From the NCBI GenBank assembly GCA_022605955.1, contig JAKCOZ010000002.1:67622783-67686782 (forward strand): a stretch of 64,000 bases of DNA, written 5' to 3'. Within the stretch, counting starts at the first letter, position 1, and each line of letters opens with the position of its first letter. The position numbers were made by a program, and so were the translations under genes. Origin of the DNA: Rallus limicola (Eukaryota; Chordata; Aves; Gruiformes; Rallidae). Shown in pieces: positions 38,741 to 51,500 of this stretch. The notes under the pieces are model-generated. The model was not told where the DNA came from. It searched no databases and saw only the letters and a program-made list of their open reading frames with translations.

Positions 38741-41075
38741 CCACCTTCCCTGCTGCTTGCCCACAGAGGGAGATATCAGCACAACAGACTAAATTTAATT
38801 TAATCCCAACCCCACCATCCTTTTATTTTTTAAGACAATTTGCTGTTTCAAGTCCTTTTGTGTTGCAATGTGATAGACACATCCTATGAAATCAAGACAG
38901 ATGTCAACCATATCATCATGTTTCAGCTGTCATTTTGTTCTAAAGCAAGTCCAGAGATTCACAGGCAGAAGATGATAACTACTGATTGAAAGGACTTCAG
39001 TGTAAGTGTCTTGTCTTGCTCTCTTCTCCTCCTCCAGCTCTATCAGAGTCATACTCTGCTCCAAATTCTTCGCTACACATAGCCAGAAGTCTGTGACACC
39101 AAACTCTGACTTCCAAGGATTACATCATGCTGACAAAGCACCTGGTCATTTATTAATTCCTGGATGTGGGAAGGAGGAAATCTCAGCTACCCTTCAGGGA
39201 TTTAAAAGTACTGATAACCCTTCTTGCACAAACACCAGGAATTCCATATTGTCTGAGAAGTAACTTTTGCCATTAAGAGTCAGTATGTGTGAAACAGGTA
39301 TGTTTATCCCCAACTCAATTAACTGCATTAAATCATATGGGGCTTGATAAAAACAACACCTATTGAAATCATCATTAAAAAAAAAATCACCCCAGTGTTT
39401 CAAACTTCATGCCTGTACAGCAGAGAGGATAAAACGAGTAGGTGGTGACTGGGAAGTCTCACAGTGAAACTCAAAAGTTAACAGAATAGATAGACCAATG
39501 GATGCATGTAGTGCAGGAATTAAACCAGCTAAGAAATGTGAATGGTTGCTTAGGAACAGTATGTGCACTAATGCAAGAATGTTGGGCATCAGAATGAAAA
39601 AGTTAGTGTAGGGAATGAAACTAGACATTACAGAAGTAACAGAAGAATGATGGACCAGGTACCAGCCTCACTACTCAAGAGCTAGTTCTGTCCAGGAAAC
39701 AGCCAGCATGAGGAAGCTGCTCTGTGTTTTAGTAATCTGTTAAACTGAGGATAAAAAGGAAGAGATTACAGGGACTAGGTGAGACTAGGAAAAAGGAGAA
39801 CTAATATTTATGTCTCAGAATGGGGAAAATTAGCTACCTTATTAGTCTGATGTCACTTTGAAAAGTTTCATGACAAATGTCAAAAAAAATAATACATCAA
39901 AGTGGGAGAAAATGCAAAGTACATTTATAAAATAATATAATGTCAAATGGATATGTAACAAATTCATGAATTAATTACAATGTACATGGATTAAGTATAG
40001 CATTAACCATGCCATAACCATATTTAAATGGGAAAAGACTAGAAGAATTATATCTAAGAAACCTCCAAAATCAGATGGCAGGTAATATGAACTAGAGAAG
40101 TACTAGTGTATAAAAAGAAAAGGTTAAATAAGAGTGTGCTTGTGTGCACATGTACGTATTCATAGCACACGTTTTGGTACTAAACAGTGCCAAAACGGGT
40201 GCTGTCAGAAGGTTATGAAACATCATTAATATGGAGAAAGAGCAGAAGGCACAGCTGGATTGCTTTGTGCATTGGACTAACATGAGTGGGATGAAATTTA
40301 ACAGTATGAAGTGCAAAATTCTGCATTTTGAGGCTAGGATAAGAGCATCTGCTGTAAACTGGGAGTTAAAATCTGGAAATGAGAGAAGGAAGAAATAATG
40401 TCTAGGCCTTCTCATTGTAAAAAAAACAGGTAGGATCCATACCAGGTGATAGAGTTAGAGTGAAAACAGGGCCACAGAAATGCCTCGGTCCAAAGCTTCT
40501 CCTCTTAGAGCACTCTGTGCAGCTCTAATCACCCCTATTCCTGGAAGCCAAACTCAAAATTGTGCTGTGTGCACAGAGAGGCTGCTATAGTGATTAGGGG
40601 GACAGAGAAGTTGAGTTAGGAAAGCAAAATAGAAATGCCTGGCTTATAGGGATTCCCTGCCTCACCTGGAAAAAAACAGAGGTCTCTATAAGTGCACAAA
40701 AAATGTTTACATTAAGGGTCACTATCGCTACAAAATCACGGGCATGAATAAAGCATGAATATATTTACACAAGATACTAAAAAATAAACTGCTGTATCAA
40801 GTAATTTTCCAAGAGCGGAGGCAAACAAATTTAATTTGTTCTAAGGCAGGGTTTGATGAGTGTCTAATGAGTAGTTTCATAAGAGCTCACAAGACTTAAT
40901 TCAATACAAATGGCCCCCTTCAATCCTTCACTCCTACGATAACTCATTTGCGAACATATTGGGACATACAGATGTTGAATTCCACCCCCAACTTTCAACA
41001 AGTCAGGGCAGATTCCAGAAGAACTACAGAACACTTTTGCCAACTTTTAAACTATAGAAGCCATACCTTGTATTT

Positions 41076-41092
41076 AAAAAAAAAAAAAAAAA
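41076..41092 (+). repeat. Poly-A tract (17 A)
   Basis: A simple A homopolymer. Similar shorter A tracts lie at about 45103-45117 and 50267-50280, and T tracts near 8949 and 32634. Confidence 0.95.
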
Positions 41093-41817
41093 TTAATTCA
41101 TATAAATGATTTTTTGTTAAATATGAAAATAACAGCACTGAATCCCAACATCTGCAACGCTACACCAGGTAGAAAAAACACAGTTAATATTATGTGCACA
41201 AATGATGCTGTGCACTGTTAGGCTGAAGGGAAAGAAATAATTCTACTACTAGTAAAAGAGATCACTCAAGTTAGATGTACTGGGGCAGAAATTACCAGCA
41301 ACTGATATAAAAGGTCTGTTAAAAAATTGGGGTTTGACTAGTGAGAGCAGCCTGAGTGGAACACAAAGACTTTCACCTCAACAGTTAAACAAGAAGTTAA
41401 CTAGACAAACCACATTTGTATACATCAAGACATGATTCCACTGTATGATTTTTTTTCCACTCTTAAGTTAATGCTGCTGTCTGTGTAATGTAATGCAGGC
41501 ATTGCTTCAAGAAAATAATTATTTTTCAAGATAGATTTACTGGTAGAAGTGAATTTTTAAAATTCAGAACCCCAAAGTGGTTGGGTGGATTTTTTTTGCA
41601 TAAAGATTTATGGACGAAGGAGGTGTCTAAAGAGCAAAGGTCAGGATTATCAATGCACTGTTCCAAACATACAATCCTTATTTTTTCCTCTAACACTTAG
41701 TTAATTATTTCCACAGGGACAAGAAAACAAGTAAAGAGAAAAGTACATTTTGTGACCAACTGAACAAATAAGTGGATGCTTTTCCAAGACTACAGGAACC
41801 GCCAAACACACATAGCT

Positions 41818-42078
41818 TTAAACTTTGTTCAGTTTTATATGAGAACGCACTGGCTGGGGCGCTTCTGCCGAGGTCCATTTTTCACTTGACGACGAATAAG
41901 GAATGACCTTGGCACATTCATGTTCACAGGTGAGATTTTTCAGGGCAGTAGAGGGCTGAAAAGTTCTAAATAAATAGTTTTGCTCATCCACAGTCTTAGG
42001 GATATAGACCTGTCTCTCCCGGTAGCTCGTCTCTGATCGTGTCCAACGCCGGATACTTGCGAGGAATGTAGAAAGCTG
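41818..42078 (-). other. Unidentified 86-codon open frame in CpG-retaining sequence
   Basis: From the codon after a TGA at 42081-42079 down to a TAA at 41820-41818 there are 86 sense codons on the minus strand. They are preceded directly by CAG, which is usable only as a weak splice acceptor. The peptide has mixed, protein-like composition (RRWTRSETSYRERQVYIPKT, then YLFRTFQPSTALKNLTCEHE) but I do not recognise it and it has no Met start. A second frame holds MTAFYIPRKYPALDTIRDEL, and the plus strand has a strong donor-like CAG|GTGAGA at 41927-41933. This could be a lost exon, a noncoding exon or a conserved element. Coding status is doubtful. Confidence 0.3.
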
Positions 42079-43515
42079 TCATGCTCCATGAAGCCAATTG
42101 GGCAACAGCACTGCTAAGGGAGTCAGATAGTTTGCAAACTAAGAGCAGTTTAGGAGGACAGATGACGCCCCTTATGTCTCCTTGCTAGTGTCATTTCCAG
42201 ATGTTATTATTAACTCAAAATGGTTTTGTACTTCTTAGGAAGTTGCAGTAATATGCTTTAACACCAAGTGCCACAAAGATAATTTGATCTCCACTTTTGT
42301 TTAGTTAACTTCAGAAGTCATTTGGTCCTTAAATTGTTAATAAAGAAGAACGCTGACTATTCCCTAGTTCTTTGAAGAGATGAGAAGTAGGTCAGGATGA
42401 GATGCTGTTTGGCAAGCTTCTCCAGAGAGCACTAATCCTCATAGCAGACTGGAAGCAGTTATCACTGGCCTACATCTAAGATCATATGCTCCCACAAACA
42501 CATCTACTCTGGGGTTGATGGTCATTTGTAAGCCTCTCACTTTTTCACTTGTATCCAGACAATCCCATGGCCACAAGCATAAGCACAACTGGCAAGCCTT
42601 CCCTACAGTAATCCCAGGTAAATCCACTTCTGGGGGGATGAGCAGCCCAAACTGCATGGCCAAGGCAGCCTCCTGCTGCCTGCCCCCAGCAGCACTGTGC
42701 CACTGAGGAAGAGCTGTGAGCAGCCTTTCTTCCTCACTAACCCTTACCAATCCCCACTCTTACTACCACCTTAGCAATAGCTGCAGGAGAGAGACATTGG
42801 AGGTCAACCACGTTTTCCTGTCCATCGTGGGCTTCCCAGTGCATCTCAAGTCACTCCAGAGGGATGGACTTTCAGGGAGGCAGAGCCTGTCACATGTCTG
42901 TATAGCAGGTGTGTATAGCAGGGATGGCTTTCAGGGATGACTACTGACTGTGGTGACTACTATGGTGAGATTTCAATAGGGTGTGTACCTCTGTTCCAGA
43001 ATTTGGAACGTAACAAATAACGCTGGACTCTACTACTTAACTGACACTTGCCATGTATGTCTGAACAACTAAGCCAATTTGGATTTAGTCTTATCAGCTG
43101 TAGCACTGATTTTGTTATCTCAAAAGCAATTTGTTATTCATCACTAGATGTGTATGGTATAATTAAATGCTATATAGATACTTTACATTCACACAAGTGC
43201 CATATGCTGTTTTAAACCTCTTTCCTAATTAGTCTCAGTCTTTTATTACAAAACAAAAATCATACTTAACTATCAGTTCTGTTAGTTCTGTTTTGATATT
43301 CTCTACTTCCCTTAAAACAAACAAAACCTAATCAATTAGGTGGGCCAAAAGTTAACTAAAGCACTCTAATATAATCATCAAGATTTTCAGTTCTAAGCAT
43401 CTATATATAGATGCCTAAATTTGACCCCAGTTATGATTTAAGATTCCTAGATGATCTGCAGTTTCAAGTTGCCCATTACATCTAGAAGGCTTTGACAAAC
43501 ATGTCTCAATATGAA

Positions 43516-43540
43516 TTTTTTTTTTTTTTTTTTCTTTTTT
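43516..43540 (+). repeat. Poly-T tract (18 T, C, 6 T)
   Basis: A T homopolymer with one C interruption. On the transcribed strand of SCFD2 this reads as poly-A; there is no attached retroposon that I can recognise. Confidence 0.95.
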
Positions 43541-44637
43541 ATCCTTCAGAGCTTTGGTTTTACATGCATGGCTCCTTCAACCCATTATTTCCTTCTTCAT
43601 GCACTCTACCATTCAGTCTCCCATTTTCATTGCTGAATCAGTATGGACAAAAAAAGTAACAACCATTTCTAGCCAGCATCTATGATACTTCTCCAGTTGC
43701 CCACCCAAATTTTAAAGAGAATTTTAGAACTGTTTGAATACATAGACAAAATCTCACCTTCCAAACTTCTTACGGGGTCACCATCTCTACTAAACTTTCA
43801 ATTTAATACTGGCATACAAGAGTTTCTCAAATCCCCTTCTTAATCTTGACTAAATGAGCATCAGTGTCATGTTTTATTACCTTTTCACTTCTACCACCAG
43901 CTTCATAAATACTGAATACTAGGACAACTCTAACCAATGGGTCTCCAGCCTTAAAAAATACAGTGATCCTTGAAAACAGTAATTCTCTGTGACTGTAAAG
44001 GGACTTGAAATCTGCAAATTTGGTTTAATCATCTCATGGATGCTTTAAATCTCTCACAGAAATGAATCAGCTTGTTTGTCTTAAAATAACATGCCCAAAG
44101 GATTTCAGGTGGCTTGTGTATGTCCTCATTTAGCACTAAGACACATGTTTTCAGACACTGAGTGCTTTATTGTGTTCTTGGCACACTGTCCCAGAGAGAG
44201 GGAGGTCGTTGTTGTTCTTTGGTACATTATTCACAGGATTGATTATTTCTTTGATGATTTCTGGAAGACTTCTGCAGCTGAGAATACCCTGACAATCATT
44301 TTGGGTGGTAAGCAAATAAACAGGGATGGAAAACATGATGCCTGAGTATGTACATATGTAATTCTCCATGTCTCTTGTGTAACGAGTCATCTTTTGCAAG
44401 ACTGAATAATGAGGCTTGTACAATTATGCTTGGAAAAATAGCACTGGGCAAGCTATCCAGTTTCACTGTACTGCTATGTTCCACCTAAAGTCTTACACGT
44501 AGAGACTGCAAGCACACAACACATACTGTATCTTTGGTTTTAATCCTTCCGGCACAGGCTGCTCTCAGTGACTCTTCGCTCCTTTATTTCCTCATCATCT
44601 GCAGATGCTTTCTTCAAGTTTGCTCCTCCCCACCCCA

Positions 44638-44657
44638 CCCCCCCCCCCCTTTTTTTT
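44638..44657 (+). repeat. C12-T8 homopolymer junction
   Basis: A run of 12 C is followed directly by 8 T, after CCTCCCCACCCCA. It is a low-complexity pyrimidine tract of about 35 bp in total. Confidence 0.9.
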
Positions 44658-45180
44658 GCTTACTAGTGGGCTTTTTTGTTAACAGAAAGAAATTCTGAAG
44701 CTCTTTTTGTCATCTCCTAAGACACACAAAGCACGGCACCTAGGGCTGATACCCACAAAGTATCCAGCAAAGCGCAGGTGCCACATGCTTCCCCTGCATG
44801 CCAAGTGGACACCAGAATCGGCATCTCCCAACCTTCATGAGCTTTCCTGCTGATGTAAAACACAGGCATCGTGAAATGAAGATATCACAGTGCACATGTA
44901 CAACAACTTCTACTTTAATTCCAGCCAGGCTGCTTCTCCACAGACATAAATAACAGCAATTACCGTAAGCTTCCTTTTCTTGAACTTAAAGAATAACTTA
45001 TATTTTTCACCTAAGTTACAAGACACTTAAGGGACCCGCCTCTGTGTTTTTTAACCATGTCTTGGTCATCATACATGGACAGTCTACAAGTATAGTGGCT
45101 TTAAAAAAAAAAAAAAACCAACAAAATAACCCCAAATTTCAAATTCAAGGCTTCAAACTATTTATTTTCAAGACTGAGAA

Positions 45181-45787
45181 AATATAATCGTTAAGGTTGG
45201 AAAAGACATCCAAAATCATCTAGTCCGACCATCCCCCTGCCACCTATATTACTAACCACACCAAGTCCCTAAGTACCTCATCCAACCTTTCCTTAAACAC
45301 CCTGAGGGGATGGTGACTCTACCACCTCCCTGGGTAACCCCTTCCAATGCCCAACCACTCCTGCTGAGAAGAAATTTCTCCTCATTTCTAACCTGAACCT
45401 CCTCTGGTGCAATTTACAGCCATTTCCTGTGGTGACCCCCAGCTCACCACAACCTCCTTTCAGGTAGCTGTAGAGAGCGATAAGGTCTCCCCTGAGCCTC
45501 CTCTTCTCCAGACTGATCGGTCCCAGTTCCCTCAGCAGCTCTTCATAAGACTAGTGCTCCAGACCCTTCACCAGCCTGGCTGCCCTTCTCTGGACATGTT
45601 CCAGGGCCTCGATGTCTTTCCTGTAGTGAGGGGCCCAAAACTGAACACAGTACTCGAGGTGCGGCCTCACCAGAGCTGAGTACAGGGGGATGATCCCCTC
45701 CCTAGACCTGCTGGCCATGCTATTCCTGATACAAGCCAGGATGCTGTTGGCCGCCTTGGCCACCTGGGCACACTGCTGGCTTATGTT
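45181..45787 (-). mobile_element. CR1 LINE, 5'-truncated, inverted partner of the copy at 20.9 kb
   Basis: This copy lies in the opposite orientation to 20872-21508 and is nearly identical over most of its length. Its ORF2 tail differs by only about one residue (ILACIRN instead of ILASIRN) and has the same TAG after GLEH. The 3' end has lost the clean octamer tail: the minus strand ends CCTTAACGATTATATT. The 5' break is at about 45787, almost the same family position as in the other copy, though similarity to CR1 could extend weakly to about 45800. Confidence 0.94.
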
Positions 45788-48440
45788 TGAACTCAACATC
45801 AGCAAAAAATACAGTAAGCTTAGTAAATAAAAGAAATCTCTGTTGTTTACCTGAAAAAAGCATCAAATAAATTTTAGCAGAAAACATTCAATTACTTCTT
45901 TTCAGGAAGTTGCATCACCACTCAGTAACTAACATGTAGTGTCTTTAATAATTTATAGACACACACACACATATAAAATCAGCTTATTTCTATATAGCAG
46001 GATGACTGATCTAGTTTTTTACCTACTACTGTCTAAGGGGTCATCAAAAACTGGAGGAAGCATTTCAACCTCTCCTGGGCAATTTGGTTTGTTTGGACAC
46101 GTTAGAAACACTGTGACTTGCTACAGGTTCCAGCCACTGAAAAAGTAGCGTTACAACATCTCTCAAAACAATACCAGTTACCAGTATATATGCAAGTAAA
46201 TGCTATTTCAATTTGAAAGCTTTTAACTCACAGTCATTTCTTCTTAAACATACACAATATAAAAAAATAGTAACAATGTACATCTATGTTAAACCTGTTT
46301 TCAAAGCTTCACAAATATTTATCTGTACATTAATGTTTATTCCCAACAATTGTGAACATCATGTAAACTGTCTGCAGGCTTTTTACAATGCTTTTATAAA
46401 GACAAAGAGACTTCATACTGAAGTTAGTACAAGCTTTGCAGTATTACATTAGTAAAGGATATAAATAATGAAATGATATATTTGCAGAACTCCTACAAGA
46501 GCAACACACTTCTGTTTTCTTTTAAATTTTTAAGAATTATCTTCAACTGTAATCGCAACCAGACATGGGAGGAGACCTTGCCACAAGTTCACATTTAAGT
46601 ATTTAGGTTTACTGTCTAGAGGAAAAAAAAAAATCCAAAAAGTCTGGACACATAGAAAGGCTATTGTCACCTCACTCCCATCTCAGAAGTATGACTAAGG
46701 TTAGCCAAATAGTCCTGCATCCATATGCCAACTACAATTTAATCAGAGATAACAAGCTACAAGCGTATTTCTGTTTCACATCACTAAACAGGACTCTGTG
46801 TTTCACTTCCATCTGCTAACTGGTTTATAGCAGTGAAGTGCCACATAAATGAGGAATGCAACACAAATATGACACGCTTTACATCTTTATTAGGGCTTGA
46901 ACTATTACCCCTCTTACACGCAGGAGACTATTTAGGATGCAGTAGGTTATTCACCAAACAATGAGACTCAGTTGAGACAAAAATACCTTTACTGAAACTC
47001 TGTAAACTAACTTAACCTCAGAACTTGTTATTTCTGCAAGAATATTATGTCACCGAATAAAATAAAACAACCCCAACAATAAACTAAAAAAAATCAACCA
47101 GAATTTAGGGTAAAACATGGTACTTGATACTTCAGAACCAACTGAAGTCGTTCTTTAAACTTAAATTAAGTGTGAGTAGTCCCAACATGTATTTTTTAAG
47201 GTCAATTTGAAAAATGTTTAATGTAACAGCCATATAAACAAACCAACCAATGAACCCAGAACCAACCCACAACTCTCAGAACAAACTTGATTTCCTAAGA
47301 AAAAAGCCATCTAACCTCACCTGCAGAGAACACCTTCCTAAAATACCAAGAGGGAAATCCTGCCTCGAATTAAGCTACTTGCAATAGAGGAATTACAGGA
47401 TGCACTACAAAACTTCTACTTTTCTTTAATAGTATCCCAAATAATTTTAGTTGTGGATTAAAACATCACTGCTAACCTGTTCTGGTTAACATTTATTTCA
47501 TTTTGTTATGAGTGCACTTCACATTATCTATCTCATTCTCTTTCTCTATATTAAGCATGTTTCCCTTAAGCAGGCATAACTCCCAGGACTACTTCCAAAC
47601 CCATTCCCAAAAGCTGTAGCTGCTGTTACAGTTGGAGAACCCAGTGGGGCTGCACGTTCCACACCATTTTTCCAACTCTACAAGACAAAGATTTGGTATT
47701 TCAAGTTACTTTTTTCAGACAGGATGTATAAATGATACAAATGTTCTATTGTTTTTTATCTCTTCTCTCCTCAATAAGATGGTTTTAGTGTGTATATTCC
47801 TTTAAGGATCAAACTGGTGCTCTGCTATTGAAGTTCTACAAACCAGTGCACAAGTAACAGGTAGACGCAAAGTGGTGTTTTCCCCAAATCATAAAGGAAC
47901 ATGAGATACTAAAAGGCAATTTGAAGGGAGGGGAGAAAGGAAAGGTGAGAGATGAAGGTAAGTTGTGTTAAAAAAAATTACTCAATTGGCTGAGCAGCTA
48001 CAAGATTGACAGAGATGGATAAGAACAAACTACCTACAGCTGCCTTTATTGCTTTAGACTTTTCTTCCTCATGAAACACACTGCACTACTGCACCAGTTA
48101 AGAGTTCCTTCACTTTTAAACTCATTGGTATTACAGAGTCTGTGTCTTGACCTGGCACAGGACCTCTTTTCGGTCTTCAACCTCTTGCCCACGTGGAGCA
48201 AATGCAGTTAACAACAGTAAGCTTAAGTAACTGCACAAAAGAAGTCCTCTCATTTTTATGTATTTCCAGTGTTTGAGCAAAAGTCCAACAAAGAGTATTA
48301 ATTTTTTTTATTTGCTAGCACAATAGTTCAACATTTGGGACACAGTAGTTTCCAGTTCTCTTTTCAACTGTAGAAATAATGCTACTTACTAAGAACAATT
48401 CCATGGATGCCTGTAGACCCTAGCAAGCCTTTTGCCACAT

Positions 48441-48561
48441 TCACAGAATCACAGACTGGTTTGGGGAAGGGGCCTCAAAGATCATCTAGTTCCAACCCCT
48501 CCCTGCCATGGGCATGGACACCCCTCCCTAGACCAGGTGGCCCAAAGCCCCATCCAACCAG
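48441..48561 (-). mobile_element. CR1 LINE 3' end fragment
   Basis: The + strand reads TCACAGAATCACAGACTGGT, GATCATCTAGTTCCAACCCC, TGCCATGGGCATGGACACCC and CAAAGCCCCATCCAACCAGG, a CR1 3' end in reverse. The open frame on either strand here is part of the repeat. Confidence 0.9.
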
Positions 48562-51500
48562 GATATACTCTGTGTATCTGCAGGTGAGACTGAAAAAATT
48601 GAACTTGCAGCCCACTTTCCTAATATTAAACAACCAACTTGAAAAAAAAAGAATGTGCAAAACCAGCTGCTCAGTTGGTGATACTTCTAAGCAACACAAC
48701 ACGCAAATGCAGTGTCACTTAGTGATGAAAAACAAACCTGTGATCCTGAAACTCTCTCCATCTCATATATTTTGTCCTATCTCCTGAAAAACAGAGAACT
48801 TTGTTGGCAGGAATAGCAGTATCCTTCATCCCTTCTGTTACTTCTAATGAGTTACAGATATGACCTGAAAAGTTTAGCTGCTTAAGAAAAACAGCAGACA
48901 GCTACACACCTTTTGCACACCTGGAGCTTGGAGCAACATCTCTGTCCCAAAAACCAGATGACTAACAAAAGGTGGAATCTGTTTGGTTGGGTGAACACTC
49001 TGATGACACTCAACAGGGTCAAACCTCTGAAATTCATCCTGGTGTAACGCTGTAAGGTGAAACAGCCATAATATCAATTTCTTTCTACAGTTCTCAATGT
49101 GGCAACAACTATTCATGAAGAACATCTTCATCAGGAGTTACCAGGTAAAGTTTGATACCCCACTTAGTCTCAGAGACTGTTCCCCTGGGAATGCAAAGGC
49201 TTATCCAGAAGTCTCCCAAATAGGGAATGTATCCAAAACTTACAGATACTCTTCAAAAACATTTAGCACTCTCAGAAGCAAAAAGCCTTCCTGTTTCCGG
49301 CAGAGAGTGATGCAACAAAACATCTGCTCGATTGACCATCACTGAGATTACGAACATTTGCTTCAGGTCAAGACAATGGTTTTAGTTGCACTACAGGGAG
49401 AAATCAGGAACTCGGTATTGCAACAGGCTGGAAAAAACAAATCCACTTGGCCAGAAATTCCCAGGCTACAGGATTTCTGTTACTTTTGATGAGGCAAAGA
49501 GCAAATTAATTTAACTCGGGAACCACTTGCTCAGTGTCGAAGCTGCACAATGGAAGGAATTCTGAAACAAGCAGCATCCTCTCTGCTTAAAATGTGCCCT
49601 GAGAACACCAGTGAGCCCTTGCAGCAGCACTGAGAGACCCACTGTCAGGAATCTGTAACTCCTTGGGCTAAGCCAGGCCTATCTCACTTGAATTGGTATG
49701 GAAGCCTGTTTCTACACAAGGATGTGAGGAGGAAGACTTTGGCTGCTGCCTCACTGGTTCTACTGGTTCCATGTAAACAGGCAGCCAAGAGATGTACATA
49801 AACATCCCAAGAAACAGTCTACAATATGATCTTCTCTCTGCATACTGGGGGACCACAGTGTCTCCTAAGCCTGGCTGTTATGCAGACACCCATCACCTAC
49901 CCAGAAATGTGCAGCAGAAAGGATTCAAACTCCCCACAAACTGCTTTGAGTCCTGCAATGCTGAACTACCTTCTCCTCTGTAAGGACCCCAAACTCAGAC
50001 CGACCTTGTCACTGTCACAGAATTGTACTAATGGTTGGTCAGGGTGGAATTAAGGTATCTGAGATCAGACTTCATTTGTCTGGAAAGATATGGCTGTACT
50101 TATCTACTTTATTATAGCTCAATCTCTTAGCAGGCAGCTTTTGTCCCTAAAGCTTATTCCAGGAATTGACTGTATTGAATCTTGAGTATTTTGTACATTT
50201 ATTTTCTCAGGAATAATAGCATGTTACACATTGTTACACTCCAATGCAACCTTTCATTTTAAAATGAAAAAAAAAAAAAAGTAGCATTGTTTGTATTCCT
50301 TCTGGTTTTAGATAAGGTATTTATCTATGTTTTCCTATTCATTTTAAGGTACTTTTCTAATTTCATATCTCCAGGCTAAACTTTCAGGCTCTTCCCATTT
50401 CTACTGAAGCAAATCTTAAGAGTTGAATGCAACCCATGCAAACCATCCCATCTGTAGAAGTTTCAGCCCTCCTCTTTGCTTCACAAAGCCTGAGGCTTTG
50501 ATAATTTTGTAGCGAGCTTGATTTTTAAAACTGTATTTGTACAGTTCAAATGGAAAGAAACCAAAGGGCTTTTCTTCTGCTAACAAGGGCTCGTGTAACA
50601 GCACACTGCACTTTGTTTCTGTTACTATACCACTGTTGCGACTTCCATCAGTCTCCATGCCAGTAAAAAGACACAATAAAGGTATTCAGGCTCCATCAAG
50701 GTTTACTGTGCTCTTTTCAAACAGAAGAGCAAGGGTGTTTCTAAAGCCACAAAAGAACATTTGTAGCAAAGTTTCTACTGCTGCCAAATACTATGCTAAT
50801 AGCAAAGCTTTCAACAAGAGATTCATGGGCTGCCATGTTCAGAAGATGATTAAGATATGCATCAGGCCTATGAAAGACAGAATGGGAAGTAGAGGAATGG
50901 GGAAAACAGCAACCTTTCCGCTGCTCTGTAAGTCAGGCTGCTGCCTCTGAGCAGAACTCCCTTACAGTCACTTACTTGAAAAGCTGAGCAGAAATGATCC
51001 CTTCCCAGTATTTACAGTCTCACTTGAATTAAACACAATGCTATGCATCTCACCATAAAGCTATTCTGACAATCTTCTAAACTTCCTTCCAAAGAGCTTT
51101 TCAGAAGGAGATTTAATTCTTTAAATAACTCTATTTGAATGCCAGGATTTTTATTATGCCAAAATAATTTACACCTACACAACAGAATATCTGACCAGAA
51201 TCTTGCAAATATTTATCATCACCAGATATTCATCGGCATTCACTTGGGTATCCAAAACACAAATGCAAAATGAAACTGATGCAGTTCTGAAAGCACTGGG
51301 TTTTGTTGGGTTTTAAAATGTGCATGTGGGTGTATATAGGTATGGAATATTTGAATGTCTCTTTATTTAAATGGACATCTAGCAAAAGACAGCTCCACCT
51401 GTTTGCATGCAGACACATACTGGTTTGTATGTAGCTGGGAGGGTTAAGGGGAAACTTGGATGTATCTTCTATGGTAGGCACACAGTTTCAGTTCATTTGT

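Noticed and set aside
41881..41925. Peptide MNVPRSFLIRRQ resembling the SNAG repressor tail of Snail/GFI proteins
   Set aside because: In SNAG proteins PRSFLV follows the start Met directly, and here the frame stops after 28 codons with no zinc fingers. Likely coincidence.
50015..50060. CACAGAATTGTACTAATGGTTGG, loosely like a CR1 3' end
   Set aside because: The core GGAAGGGACC and following blocks are absent; too diverged to support.
50537..50950. 137-codon plus-strand frame
   Set aside because: No homology recognised, no splice sites that fit and no exon-like composition. Probably chance.
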